Assembly (NCBI GenBank): GCA_904373265.1
Contig: CAJFEE010000011.1
Span: 1 to 64,000 of the forward strand
Direction: 5' to 3'
DNA length: 64,000 nt
Source of the DNA: Candidatus Harrysmithiimonas galli
Lineage (GTDB): Bacteria > Bacillota > Bacilli > CAJFEE01
Shown piece after piece: positions 1 to 8,924 of this stretch. The notes under the pieces are model-generated. The model was not told where the DNA came from. It did not search any database and was given only the letters and a program-made list of their open reading frames with translations. Position 1 is the first letter of the stretch. Every line of letters starts with the position of its first letter. Made by a program: the position numbers and the translations under genes.

Positions 1-2322
1 CCAAATCTATCTACAGAAGAGATTCAAGAGAAACTAGAACAAGAGTTAGCTGGAAAAGGAGAGGAAATCCCTGCTCAAACACTAGACATTCAATCTGTAT
101 CAGCAGTGAATCCTACAACTGTTAAAGTAACTTTCAATCAAGCAGTAGAAGCATTAACAAAAGCGGATGTGACTATAACAGATGCAAAAACTTTAGATAA
201 AAAGTATATTAAAGAAGTGACATTATCTACAGACAAACTTTCGGCTGAAGTTGTATTGTATGAAGCACTAACAGATAAAACAACCTATAAAGTAGTTGCG
301 GCTGGTGCAGAAAGTCAATTTGACTATGTAGTAGGAAGTGTTGCTTCAATCACTGCTGATGCGAATCAAGTAGTGCAAGCTGGTAAAGTTGATTTAACAA
401 AATTAAAATATGTGGTATCTGATGCAAATGGTCTTGATATTACCAGCACAACTGAGGTACAATTCGAAAGCTCTGAAACTATTGAGTCTGATGGGAAGAC
501 AATTCAGAACTTCACTGCTGGAAAAACTGCCTTTGTATACGTTGTAGCAACAAAAGCAGATGGAACAACAGTTAAATCCAATCGTATTACCATTACAGCT
601 GCGGCTTCATCTTTAGCACAAATTACGAACTACACAGTTGGCACTACTGAACCGAATTTCAGTGCGACGGATTATAAACAAAACTTAAATGTTCAAATGG
701 ACGTGACTGGTCAAAAACTTTATATTGAAGGTAAAGATCAGTTTGGAGAAAAAGTAGAACTTACTGGTGTAACATATGAATCTTTAGATACAGACATTGC
801 TATTGTAGATAAAATGACTGGTGCAATCACACCATTAAAAGAAGGTACATTACCTGTTCGCATTACTGCTGGTGACTTCAAACAAACAGTAGAGTTACAA
901 GTGGTTGCTAAAGGAGTAGCTTCTACTGTTGAATTTGATAAACAATCTGTATCAATTTCAAACAAGGTAACAACACCAACAACAGTTAAAGTAACAGTAA
1001 AAGACCAATACGGTACTGTAGTTACAAATGTAAAAGCAACAGCAGAAGTAACTTCTGGAAAAGATCTTGTAAAAGTAGATCTACCTACTCTTACCAATGG
1101 TGAAGGAACGCTTTCAATCACCCCAGTAGCAGGTAAAACAGGTACAGCTGTAGTTGAAGTAAAAGTAAGCGATACAGTCAAAGCATCTGTAACAGTAAAT
1201 ATAACAGAAGCAGGAGTAGTTGATAACTATATTGTTGAAGGATTCAAAACCACTTTAGACAAAAATGCAGCTGAAACGAATAAAAATAAAAATATGACAT
1301 TATCAGCATTTCCAGTAGATGCAGATGGCATAAAAACTGGAGATGCAGTATCTGCAACATATACTGTATATGATAAAGATAATGCCGCAGTAGAAACTTT
1401 AGAAGATGTTTCTACATCAACTCCGATTGAGGCTACTAATGCTAAACTTCCAGAAGGAACATATACAGTAAAAGTAAAAGTTGGATCATTAGAAGTTTAT
1501 ACAGATACATTCAACGTTGTAGACACATCTGAAAAGCCAATAGTTGAAGTGACTAGTAATAAAGTATCTGCATCTGCAAAAGACGTTTTAAGTAAAATTG
1601 CGAAGAACTTAAAAGTTACTTATGGTGGAACAGAGTTAACATTAACAGAAAATAATGTAGCTCCTACTGCTAAAGGACAGTACCAAATCTCTAAAATAAC
1701 ATTTATATCTGATAATTCAGCAGTTATTGCTTCTGCTACAGATGCAACAAGTATTACGGCAGGAGTAGGTTCAGCCAACCTTACTGTACAATCTGTAGAG
1801 ATTACTCACTATGATGGTGCTAAAGCAGTTGCTCTTCCAGTAATTCCGTTAAATGAAACATTTACAGTAGAAACTGTTACAGAAACTGCAACAGACTGGC
1901 AAAAATATTTTAACTTCCAAACAGCTAGTGGTGTAAATGCAAATACTGGCGTTGATTTCGATGCGATTCATGATTTAGGAGGACTTGCTCCTAGTGATGG
2001 TAAAGTCACATTAGTTGCAGAAAATGGTAAGATTGTGGCAAAAGTAACTGGTACAGTTCAAACTAATATATTGACTTCTGCAAAAGAAACAGTTGCTGAT
2101 GTTGATGGAGCTACTGAAGCAGTAGCAGTTGCCTTATACTTTGGTGAAAGTAATGAGTCAGGTAAAGGTTATGCTAAAGAAGCATACTACTTTGCAGTAA
2201 ATAAAGATGGTAAATGGGCAAAACGGACAAAAACTGTATTTGAAAACGTTGAAATCCAAATTCCAGGTGGAGAGAAAATCACTGTAGATATCGACCTTTC
2301 TGGTTTAACAATTGTAGAATAA
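1..2322 (+). CDS. S-layer-type surface protein, 3' part (5' end outside window)
   Basis: The frame is open from base 1 and stops at 2322, so this is the C-terminal 773 residues of a larger protein; the ATG-like start at 106 is really an internal GTG codon. The visible part is Thr/Val/Lys/Ala-rich, has no cysteine, and is made of repeated beta-sandwich units. Segments such as SVSAVNPTTVKVTFNQAV near the left edge match SbsA-type Ig-like domains, and the middle (bases about 900-1220) resembles bacterial Ig (BIG2-like) domains. No SLH motif, LPXTG sorting signal or transmembrane tail is visible, so the wall anchor, if any, must lie in the missing N-terminus. It converges on a second large surface protein. 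The family match is clear by composition and motif; the exact role (main S-layer, adhesin or wall protein) is inference. Confidence 0.75.
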   Translation, partial: PNLSTEEIQEKLEQELAGKGEEIPAQTLDIQSVSAVNPTTVKVTFNQAVEALTKADVTITDAKTLDKKYIKEVTLSTDKLSAEVVLYEALTDKTTYKVVAAGAESQFDYVVGSVASITADANQVVQAGKVDLTKLKYVVSDANGLDITSTTEVQFESSETIESDGKTIQNFTAGKTAFVYVVATKADGTTVKSNRITITAAASSLAQITNYTVGTTEPNFSATDYKQNLNVQMDVTGQKLYIEGKDQFGEKVELTGVTYESLDTDIAIVDKMTGAITPLKEGTLPVRITAGDFKQTVELQVVAKGVASTVEFDKQSVSISNKVTTPTTVKVTVKDQYGTVVTNVKATAEVTSGKDLVKVDLPTLTNGEGTLSITPVAGKTGTAVVEVKVSDTVKASVTVNITEAGVVDNYIVEGFKTTLDKNAAETNKNKNMTLSAFPVDADGIKTGDAVSATYTVYDKDNAAVETLEDVSTSTPIEATNAKLPEGTYTVKVKVGSLEVYTDTFNVVDTSEKPIVEVTSNKVSASAKDVLSKIAKNLKVTYGGTELTLTENNVAPTAKGQYQISKITFISDNSAVIASATDATSITAGVGSANLTVQSVEITHYDGAKAVALPVIPLNETFTVETVTETATDWQKYFNFQTASGVNANTGVDFDAIHDLGGLAPSDGKVTLVAENGKIVAKVTGTVQTNILTSAKETVADVDGATEAVAVALYFGESNESGKGYAKEAYYFAVNKDGKWAKRTKTVFENVEIQIPGGEKITVDIDLSGLTIVE

Positions 2323-2373
2323 TATAGTTACAAATTCTCTATTTTATAGAATTTGCACATTTGATGAAAAACG

Positions 2374-2405
2374 AAACCATCCTCGTTTGATAGAGGATGG
2401 TTTTT
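2374..2405 (+). terminator. Rho-independent terminator of the left surface-protein gene
   Basis: An 11-bp perfect stem (2374-2384 with 2393-2403) encloses an 8-base loop and runs into a T tract at 2401-2405. It lies about 50 bases after the stop codon. Confidence 0.9.
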
Positions 2406-2520
2406 AGCATTCTTTGTCCATATCAAATTGATGGAACATCCAAACGGCATAAAACATCGTATCATCGGAACAATTTCTCCATTGATTTTGCTATTTTAAA
2501 TACCATTATAAATCAAGTAA

Positions 2521-2555
2521 AAAAGACTTGGGGTCTAAAATCCCAAGTCTTTTTT
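2521..2555 (-). terminator. Terminator of the second surface-protein gene, likely bidirectional
   Basis: Stem GACTTGGG (2525-2532) pairs with CCCAAGTC (2542-2549). A tracts and T tracts flank both sides, so it can work in both directions. It sits about 55 bases past the stop of the minus-strand gene. Confidence 0.85.
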
Positions 2556-2608
2556 ACATAATTCGTTATACCTGCATCAATCCAATCCAACAATTGACTT
2601 ATGGTATA

Positions 2609-5600
2609 TTAAGAATTTGAATTTGCGACTTCTACATTTGCAGCTGCTTCATTGTTTGCTTTATCTACGATGTTACTTACATCATTCACTTTTACATTCT
2701 CTGAAGCAATTGCATCCCTTAAAGTAGCACCAGAACCTTTTAATGTAATTGTTACTGTTTTATCACTTACTGCAATATCAAATGTAGGTGTTCCAGCACT
2801 TGTTTCTAATGTTTTGCCAGTAATTGCTACCAGATCTTTAATAAAGTCTAATGAAACACCAGTTAAAGTTGTAGCATTCGTGATAATAGCCGAGTCAGTA
2901 TCATCACTTGTATTCAACTGTACATTTTCATCAAAAGTCAATACCATTGTATCATTTTCCGCATCAAATCCACCTGTAGTCGTTGATGAAACCAAAGTTG
3001 GGCTAGATTCATCTGTTACTGCTAATGGACTTGTCGCTGCAACAGATGCTTTTGTATTATCTAGTGCCGCAACAATGTTACTTACATCTGTAATATTAAT
3101 TGTTGTTTCAGATGTAATTGGCTGAGATAAGCCAGCGGCTTTTAATGTAATTTTTAACTTTTTATTATCACTTGGGTCTATCGCAAAATCAAATGTTGCT
3201 GTAGAACCTTGAGCACGGAATGTATCATCTGTTGTTGTATCATTACCATCATAATTAACAAATAGGAAGTCATCTAGAATATCTACTGCCACACCTGTTT
3301 GTTGGCTGCTTAACTCATCACCGAATGCAATCGCTTGGTCAAAAACTAGTTCTAAAGTATCTCCAACTGCGTCAAATCCGCCTTGGGGAACAATTACTTC
3401 TGTTAATTGTGGTGCTGCAGCAATTACTGTACCTGTAATAGAAGTAGCCTGTGCAGTTGAATTGTACCCTACATTTCCATTCACATCCTCCACATCACCT
3501 ACCAATTTCACAGTTTTAGTAGTTGTTGATTCTGTTGTTACTGGGCGGATTGTAAGTGTTACATTCTTTCCTGCTGTACTGGTATCTCCGAATTTAATAT
3601 CTTCTACTACATAGCCTTCTACTTGGAAGTCTGATGTTTGTACACTGCTGTACTTTACAGCTTCTGTAAATGTAATTTGAATACCTTGGCTGCCTGAACC
3701 ACCTGCTTGTGCTGCGGCTGAAGCGATTTCTGCTACAATTTTTTCATTATCTACACTTACGCTGCTGATTTGTCTATTCTTTTGATCCAATGTATTGGTT
3801 AATACATTCGCTGCAATGTCAATTGTTACATTGTGTTTACCTTGTTTTCCATCTGTGCCTAAAGCGGTATTAGAATCCAAAAGTACAGTAACAAGTGTTG
3901 TTCCGTCTACTTGTCTTACCGCTGTTGCGCTTGTAGCTTTTATTTCAGTACTATTAGCTTTTACTTGTAAGCCATTTGCACCTATTGGAAGTGTTGTTTC
4001 TTTAATTTCTTGACCAATCACAAATGTGATTTTATTTTTTGCTTCTGCTGTTACTTTACTGATATCAGTCTTTGTAACGGCACTTTGGCTCGCTTCCTGA
4101 ATCGCAGCTTGGCTTCCAGAACCATTTCCAAGCTTGTTACTTGCTAAGTCTTGAACTAGGCCGTTTACATATAAATAGCTTTCATCTGCTAGGGCTTCTG
4201 GTAAGGTGATATCAAATGTATAATTGTTTACTTTTGTAATAGTCGCATTGGCATTTAACACGGTCGCATTTCCATTTTGACTTGGCTTAATGAAGTAGTT
4301 TGTTTTTGTTAAAGCCTCTACTTCATTTACTGCTTCAGAGTAAACTACGCGAATTGTTTTCTTTGTTGCATCTTTAAAGAATACTTTAGAAATCTGTGGT
4401 GCAACTACATCTCCAATTGTGAAGGCTTGTGTAACAGTATCCAATTGATTTTTTCCAATAGATGTATCTGTTACATTCTTCACTTCTAATGTATACGTGC
4501 CTGCATCAAGCCCATTTGGTTTATTATATAATCCAAACTCTACAGAGTTTTTCACATCTGTTGTGCCTGATTTTGTGAATGCTGGCGTTTCAATTGCTAC
4601 TACATTTCCGTTTTTGTCTTTTAATGTAAAACTGTTAATTGTAGGCAATACAACATCCTCAGAAAATTTTACTACAACCTTTTTAGTGTCTTTGTCGTAG
4701 GATACCTCAGAAACTGTTGGTTTTGTTGTATCTACAACCGTTGTTACATCTAAGCTTGTTGCTTGAAGCACATTACCAAATAGATCTTTTATTTTCGCAG
4801 CATCCGCAAGCCCATTTGCATATGAAATATACAATTTTGTTGTTCCTGGTGGGAATGGTTTTGCTTCTGGGAATGTTACCTTATATTCTGAATCAGAGAT
4901 TTTTTCTACACTAGTTGAATTTCCAATTACTTCATTTGTACTGCTATCATACGTATGACGAATGAAGGTTGTTTGACTTTGGAAGTTTTCAACTGGGCGA
5001 TTGAATTTTAAAGTTACAGAATTAGAGTCCGAACTTTTCACTGTTACAGTTGGTGCTGTGCGAACAACTTCATAAATCACATCATTTTCTACTGCTCCAA
5101 TAACCAATCCCGCATAATCTTTACCGCCTTCTACAGCTACCTTATAGGTTGTTCCTTCTGTTAATGCAGAAGTAGATACAATTAAGGATTTACCACCTTT
5201 TTTAAAGGATGAAACTACACTACTGATGCTTCCATTATTTACTTTAACTGTTGGTTGTTCTTCCAATGGCTCACTGAAAACAACCTCTAATTTGTTTAAA
5301 CCAGCTACTTTTACTTCAGTCACAGTTGGTGCAGTTGTATCTGTTACAACGAATTCATGTTTACCATCAGGAAATGCTGTTCCGTCTGCGTTTTTCACAC
5401 CTTTAAATTCAACAGTTACTTTATCTCCTTGATTGAAATGTTCACTTTCACCTTTTACAGTGATCACAACTTCTTTTTTATCATCGGATACAGATAAAGT
5501 GTAGTAGCTATTTATAGATTTTGCAGAACCATTTACAGATAACTTTACAGATTCTCCATTGATTGTTTTCGCGTCAATTTCATTTACGAATGAAGCGTTA

Positions 5601-6397
5601 ATTTCTTTTAAATTATCTGCCTTCAAAGTAACGGCTTGCGCACTTACTTCTAATTGAACTGTACCAAGTGTAACCCCTGATTCGGTAACTGTATAAGTTT
5701 TACCAACTTCCATTGGACTTGTAGTTAAAACAGCAACATTTTTGTTGTCTGCTTTCACTTCAACTTTTTGTATTGTTAAGCCCTCAATTGCAAAGTTCAA
5801 AGCATTTACATCTGCGATTTCTTTGTTGAAAGTTACCTCAACAGTAGTAGCGTTAATTGCCGTTACTTTTCCTGCTAAGCTGTCAACTTTAGCTGCTACT
5901 TCATCTAAACGTTCTTTATAATTTGTAATTGTACCTGGAGAATAAAGCTCACTGTTTTTCACGATTGTGTTATAGTGGCTTTGTGCATTTTCCAAGTATT
6001 GTTTTGCAGTTGCAGCATTTCCTGCTGTTGCTTCTTGATCAGCCAAAGCAATGTGCTTACCAAAAGATTTCGCAGCAGTCAATTGTGTTTTTGCACTGAA
6101 TTCCCATTTGTATTGAACGTTATTTAAAGTAAATAACGCATAAGTTCCTAAATGTCTAATATAATCAGCTTTTACTGTTTTAGAAACACTGGAAGATGCT
6201 CCGGATCTTTTGTAATAAACTTTTACGTTGCCATCTTTCTCAGGTTTCACATCAGTGATGGTAATTTTAGCTGCTTTTGCTTTAGATACTGAGCCTGCAG
6301 CTAGTTTTCCTGTAGCTGCATCTGCAACTACTGGAGCTACAACAGATGCTACTAATGCAGCAGATACTGCTGAAGCGACGAATTTTTTGTTCTTCAT
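2609..6397 (-). CDS. Large secreted S-layer protein with Ig-like repeats
   Basis: The product is 1262 residues. I place the start at 6397 (MKNKKFVAS...) because a strong AAGGGAGG ribosome site precedes it, rather than 13 codons upstream. A classical signal peptide (basic MKNKK, hydrophobic Ala/Val core) ends near VADAA, about residue 28. The next roughly 160 residues are helical and rich in Tyr, Lys and Ala, without SLH motifs. This resembles the wall-polymer-binding N-terminus of SbsC-type S-layer proteins, though that is inference. The rest is a tandem series of SbsA-type Ig-like domains, with recurring phrases such as VEVTFNKEI, LEVVFSEPLEEQ and VVVKFSEDV. It has no cysteine, as is usual for S-layer proteins. 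A GC-rich hairpin lies in its leader. It is probably an abundant surface-array protein. Confidence 0.85.
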   Translation of the reverse strand: MKNKKFVASAVSAALVASVVAPVVADAATGKLAAGSVSKAKAAKITITDVKPEKDGNVKVYYKRSGASSSVSKTVKADYIRHLGTYALFTLNNVQYKWEFSAKTQLTAAKSFGKHIALADQEATAGNAATAKQYLENAQSHYNTIVKNSELYSPGTITNYKERLDEVAAKVDSLAGKVTAINATTVEVTFNKEIADVNALNFAIEGLTIQKVEVKADNKNVAVLTTSPMEVGKTYTVTESGVTLGTVQLEVSAQAVTLKADNLKEINASFVNEIDAKTINGESVKLSVNGSAKSINSYYTLSVSDDKKEVVITVKGESEHFNQGDKVTVEFKGVKNADGTAFPDGKHEFVVTDTTAPTVTEVKVAGLNKLEVVFSEPLEEQPTVKVNNGSISSVVSSFKKGGKSLIVSTSALTEGTTYKVAVEGGKDYAGLVIGAVENDVIYEVVRTAPTVTVKSSDSNSVTLKFNRPVENFQSQTTFIRHTYDSSTNEVIGNSTSVEKISDSEYKVTFPEAKPFPPGTTKLYISYANGLADAAKIKDLFGNVLQATSLDVTTVVDTTKPTVSEVSYDKDTKKVVVKFSEDVVLPTINSFTLKDKNGNVVAIETPAFTKSGTTDVKNSVEFGLYNKPNGLDAGTYTLEVKNVTDTSIGKNQLDTVTQAFTIGDVVAPQISKVFFKDATKKTIRVVYSEAVNEVEALTKTNYFIKPSQNGNATVLNANATITKVNNYTFDITLPEALADESYLYVNGLVQDLASNKLGNGSGSQAAIQEASQSAVTKTDISKVTAEAKNKITFVIGQEIKETTLPIGANGLQVKANSTEIKATSATAVRQVDGTTLVTVLLDSNTALGTDGKQGKHNVTIDIAANVLTNTLDQKNRQISSVSVDNEKIVAEIASAAAQAGGSGSQGIQITFTEAVKYSSVQTSDFQVEGYVVEDIKFGDTSTAGKNVTLTIRPVTTESTTTKTVKLVGDVEDVNGNVGYNSTAQATSITGTVIAAAPQLTEVIVPQGGFDAVGDTLELVFDQAIAFGDELSSQQTGVAVDILDDFLFVNYDGNDTTTDDTFRAQGSTATFDFAIDPSDNKKLKITLKAAGLSQPITSETTINITDVSNIVAALDNTKASVAATSPLAVTDESSPTLVSSTTTGGFDAENDTMVLTFDENVQLNTSDDTDSAIITNATTLTGVSLDFIKDLVAITGKTLETSAGTPTFDIAVSDKTVTITLKGSGATLRDAIASENVKVNDVSNIVDKANNEAAANVEVANSNS

Positions 6398-6441
6398 AAA
6401 TCGGTTCCTCCCTTTAAATATAAAAAGTGTTTGCACGTTTA

Positions 6442-6491
6442 GTAGCTTGCGAGAGTCCCCATCCCCATGAGTTGTCCAGGCCGCATGCTAC
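6442..6491 (-). promoter_or_regulatory. Structured GC-rich 5' leader hairpin of the S-layer gene
   Basis: On the transcribed strand, GUAGC-A-UGCG at the 5' side pairs with CGCA-A-GCUAC (bases 6442-6446/6487-6491 and 6448-6451/6482-6485), with one internal mismatch. The loop carries a tandem AUGGGGAUGGGG. The element is 60% G+C (30 of 50 bases) in very AT-rich DNA and ends about 45 bases before the start codon. It has no U tract, so it is not a terminator. I know no riboswitch class with this pattern. It may stabilise the mRNA or control translation, but the function is unknown. Confidence 0.5.
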
Positions 6492-6753
6492 AAAACATCC
6501 AATATTTAATAATATAATACCCAGACACTCTTATTTTACATAAAATCCCAAGGAAAGAAAAGGGGGGAAACGCATTTTTTTCCTGAGAAATTTCTTTTTT
6601 TCTTTTCCCATAATCTTCATGTCGTTTTAATTTCTTTAAAAACCATTGCTCTTATCGTATTTTCACGCATTATTTTTCTTTCATATTCCAAATATTAAAG
6701 ATTTGTTACAACATATAATATAGAAAAGAAAACTACCCATTGCACGACTTCAT

Positions 6754-6808
6754 AAAATAAAAAAGCGTATATAACGGCTCATTGTTTTTTCCGTATATAC
6801 GCTCTTTA
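6754..6808 (-). terminator. Terminator downstream of the chemoreceptor gene
   Basis: AGCGTATATA-a-CGG (6764-6777) pairs with CCGTATATACGCT (6791-6803) with one bulged base. On the minus strand it is followed by a T-rich run. It lies just past the stop at 6811. Confidence 0.8.
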
Positions 6809-6810
6809 TA

Positions 6811-8478
6811 TTATTTCATTTGAAAAAAAGATAAAGCCTCTACATTTTCATTAGCGAGATGTTCCAATCGCTTAGCTTCTTCACCAATATTTTCCAGTGA
6901 GGCATCTCTTCTTTTGACAGATTCAGTTATCCCTACACAAGAAGCTGCCACCTCATCTGCTGCCTCAGATATCGTTGTCATGGAAGAAGTCATTTCTTTA
7001 CGTTTCTCATGTAAGTTCTTGACATTCACACTGATTTCTGAAATTCCATTTGTCATTTCAGAAATTGCAGTCTGAATCTCATTAAATATTCGTTCAGTCT
7101 CTTGGAAAGAAACCAGTTGCTTTTCTGAAACGGCTTCTGTTTCATTTACAGCATCTACCATTCGGCTCATTTCTGTTTTTATGTTGACAATTTTTTCTTC
7201 GATATCTTGTGTTGCTGAGCTTGTTTCCTCTGCAAGCTTTCTAACCTCATTAGCAACAACCGCAAATCCCTGCCCAACTTCTCCTGCACGTGCTGACTCA
7301 ATGGAAGCATTCAGCGCCAATAAATTGGTTTGATTAGAAATTTCACGAATGGTATCAATAATCGTTGAAATCTCCAAAATACTTTGCGTTAAAGCTTGCA
7401 TATTTTTCTCAATATTTGAGATATGTATCTTTGTAACTTCCGAAGTATCTTTTAATTCTTGCATCTGTTTGGAACCACTTACCACAATCGCCTGTACATT
7501 TTGATTCCTACCAGAAATCCGCTCATTGCTGCCCGTTACCTCATCAATCATCTCGGAAAGCTGTACCATAAGTGCATTGATTTCTTCAATGGTTTGTGCT
7601 TGATTGGATGAACCAGCTGCAATTTCTGAAAATGAAGCAGAAATGTTTTGGCTGTCTTTTAACACATCTTGATATAAAGTGTTCAAATTATGTACCACAT
7701 TAAATACATTTCGTGAAGAACCATCAATTTTTTGCACCATCATACGCAAATTTTGAATCACTACATTTAATTTTTGACCCAAAATTCCAATTTGATCGTT
7801 GGAATATACTTCCATTTTTGCATTTAAATTCCCAGCAGCCAAGTCACCAGCCCGCTCAGTCATCTGAAGGATTGGCTTTTCAATTTTTATACGCGTAGCC
7901 ACATAAGCAAGTAGACAAAGCACGATCATGCAAAGACCCGCTATAAACGCAAACATAATAATGCTAAAAATATTACTGGTTGATGTTTGTTCAATGGTTT
8001 TTGTATTTTCATCAGCAAGATTGAACAGCGTCATATTATGTGTCACAATATACTCTCCAGCTGACATATCCCCACTTAACAACGCATCGATTTTTGTTTT
8101 AAATGTCGTCCATTCTGCTTCCAATCGTGCGACCACTTCTTCTGATTCTTTCGGAATGACTTCAATATTTTCTTCCTTGTTGCCATTTTTTAAATCAGAA
8201 AGTGCTTTCTCATACCGTTCGCTCAAGGTCTCCAATTGTTTCTTCGCCTCTGCTCGCTTTTCACCTTCATAATTCATATAAATTAACACATTTTTAGCCA
8301 TGTTTTGTGACAGCGCCCGCTGCAAACCAGCAGTATTGATGGTACCACTTCTTGCTTTTTCATCCTGCAGTCCAATCGTTGTGTAAATACATACGACAAA
8401 ACCAATGCAAATCAAGGCTACAAATACAATCGCAAACTTTTTAGCTAGTGACAAATCATTTAAAATATGTTTTTTCAT
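6811..8478 (-). CDS. Methyl-accepting chemotaxis protein with PilJ/NarX-like sensor
   Basis: The product is 555 residues. A first membrane helix lies near residues 13-33 and a second near 170-195. The outer part between them has a conserved [12 protein letters not shown] motif (about residues 47-58) and paired helices, as in PilJ/NarX-type four-helix sensors. A HAMP linker follows, then a long cytoplasmic signalling coiled coil with the conserved tip (residues [17 protein letters not shown]). It should signal to CheA-CheW at the pole. It is a close paralogue of the receptor at 18717-20381; N-terminus, hinge and C-terminal FFQMK/FFKMK ends match. A GGGAGG ribosome site precedes the ATG at 13 bases, slightly long. 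The PilJ-domain receptor McpN of Pseudomonas senses nitrate; whether this one does is inference. Confidence 0.92.
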   Translation of the reverse strand: MKKHILNDLSLAKKFAIVFVALICIGFVVCIYTTIGLQDEKARSGTINTAGLQRALSQNMAKNVLIYMNYEGEKRAEAKKQLETLSERYEKALSDLKNGNKEENIEVIPKESEEVVARLEAEWTTFKTKIDALLSGDMSAGEYIVTHNMTLFNLADENTKTIEQTSTSNIFSIIMFAFIAGLCMIVLCLLAYVATRIKIEKPILQMTERAGDLAAGNLNAKMEVYSNDQIGILGQKLNVVIQNLRMMVQKIDGSSRNVFNVVHNLNTLYQDVLKDSQNISASFSEIAAGSSNQAQTIEEINALMVQLSEMIDEVTGSNERISGRNQNVQAIVVSGSKQMQELKDTSEVTKIHISNIEKNMQALTQSILEISTIIDTIREISNQTNLLALNASIESARAGEVGQGFAVVANEVRKLAEETSSATQDIEEKIVNIKTEMSRMVDAVNETEAVSEKQLVSFQETERIFNEIQTAISEMTNGISEISVNVKNLHEKRKEMTSSMTTISEAADEVAASCVGITESVKRRDASLENIGEEAKRLEHLANENVEALSFFQMK

Positions 8479-8924
8479 AAGTAAGCAATGACCTCCCTAG
8501 TTTTAATCTATTCTATTATTCTAACACAAAACATATCCATTTTTATATCTTACTTTTGTCATAAATATATACATAATGTAGAACATTTTCATCTGCTAGC
8601 CTAAAAGAAAAAGCTTAGATCATCTATGATAAAGCCATTCTTTAGACAGCAATAAGTTAAAATTGATTCAGCTGCAAAATCCAGCTAAAAAGCTCCAGCC
8701 TGACAATCATCTATATTACCAAAAAGTTAAGACATACCAAAAACAGGCTGTATTTCTGATTTTTTTAAATGTAAAGATATTTAAGCTGTTAAACCGAGAC
8801 TAAACAAACTGTATAAATCCGATTCCCTTCTAAAAATTTGGATTTTGCTGCCCATCTTAATTTTTGTAGACTGCCGAAAATTCCGATATAATAAAAGAAT
8901 ACGTAAAAATAAGGAGAAATGTCC
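8479..8924. other. AT-rich intergenic region, no gene seen
   Basis: This region separates the divergent chemoreceptor and ywqB genes, so it should hold both promoters. I see no coding frame with a ribosome site and no convincing sigma-D box. Confidence 0.6.

Noticed and set aside
738..1181. 147-codon open frame antisense to the left surface-protein gene
   Set aside because: It is a low-complexity shadow of the Thr/Val-rich repeats on the other strand and has no ribosome site.
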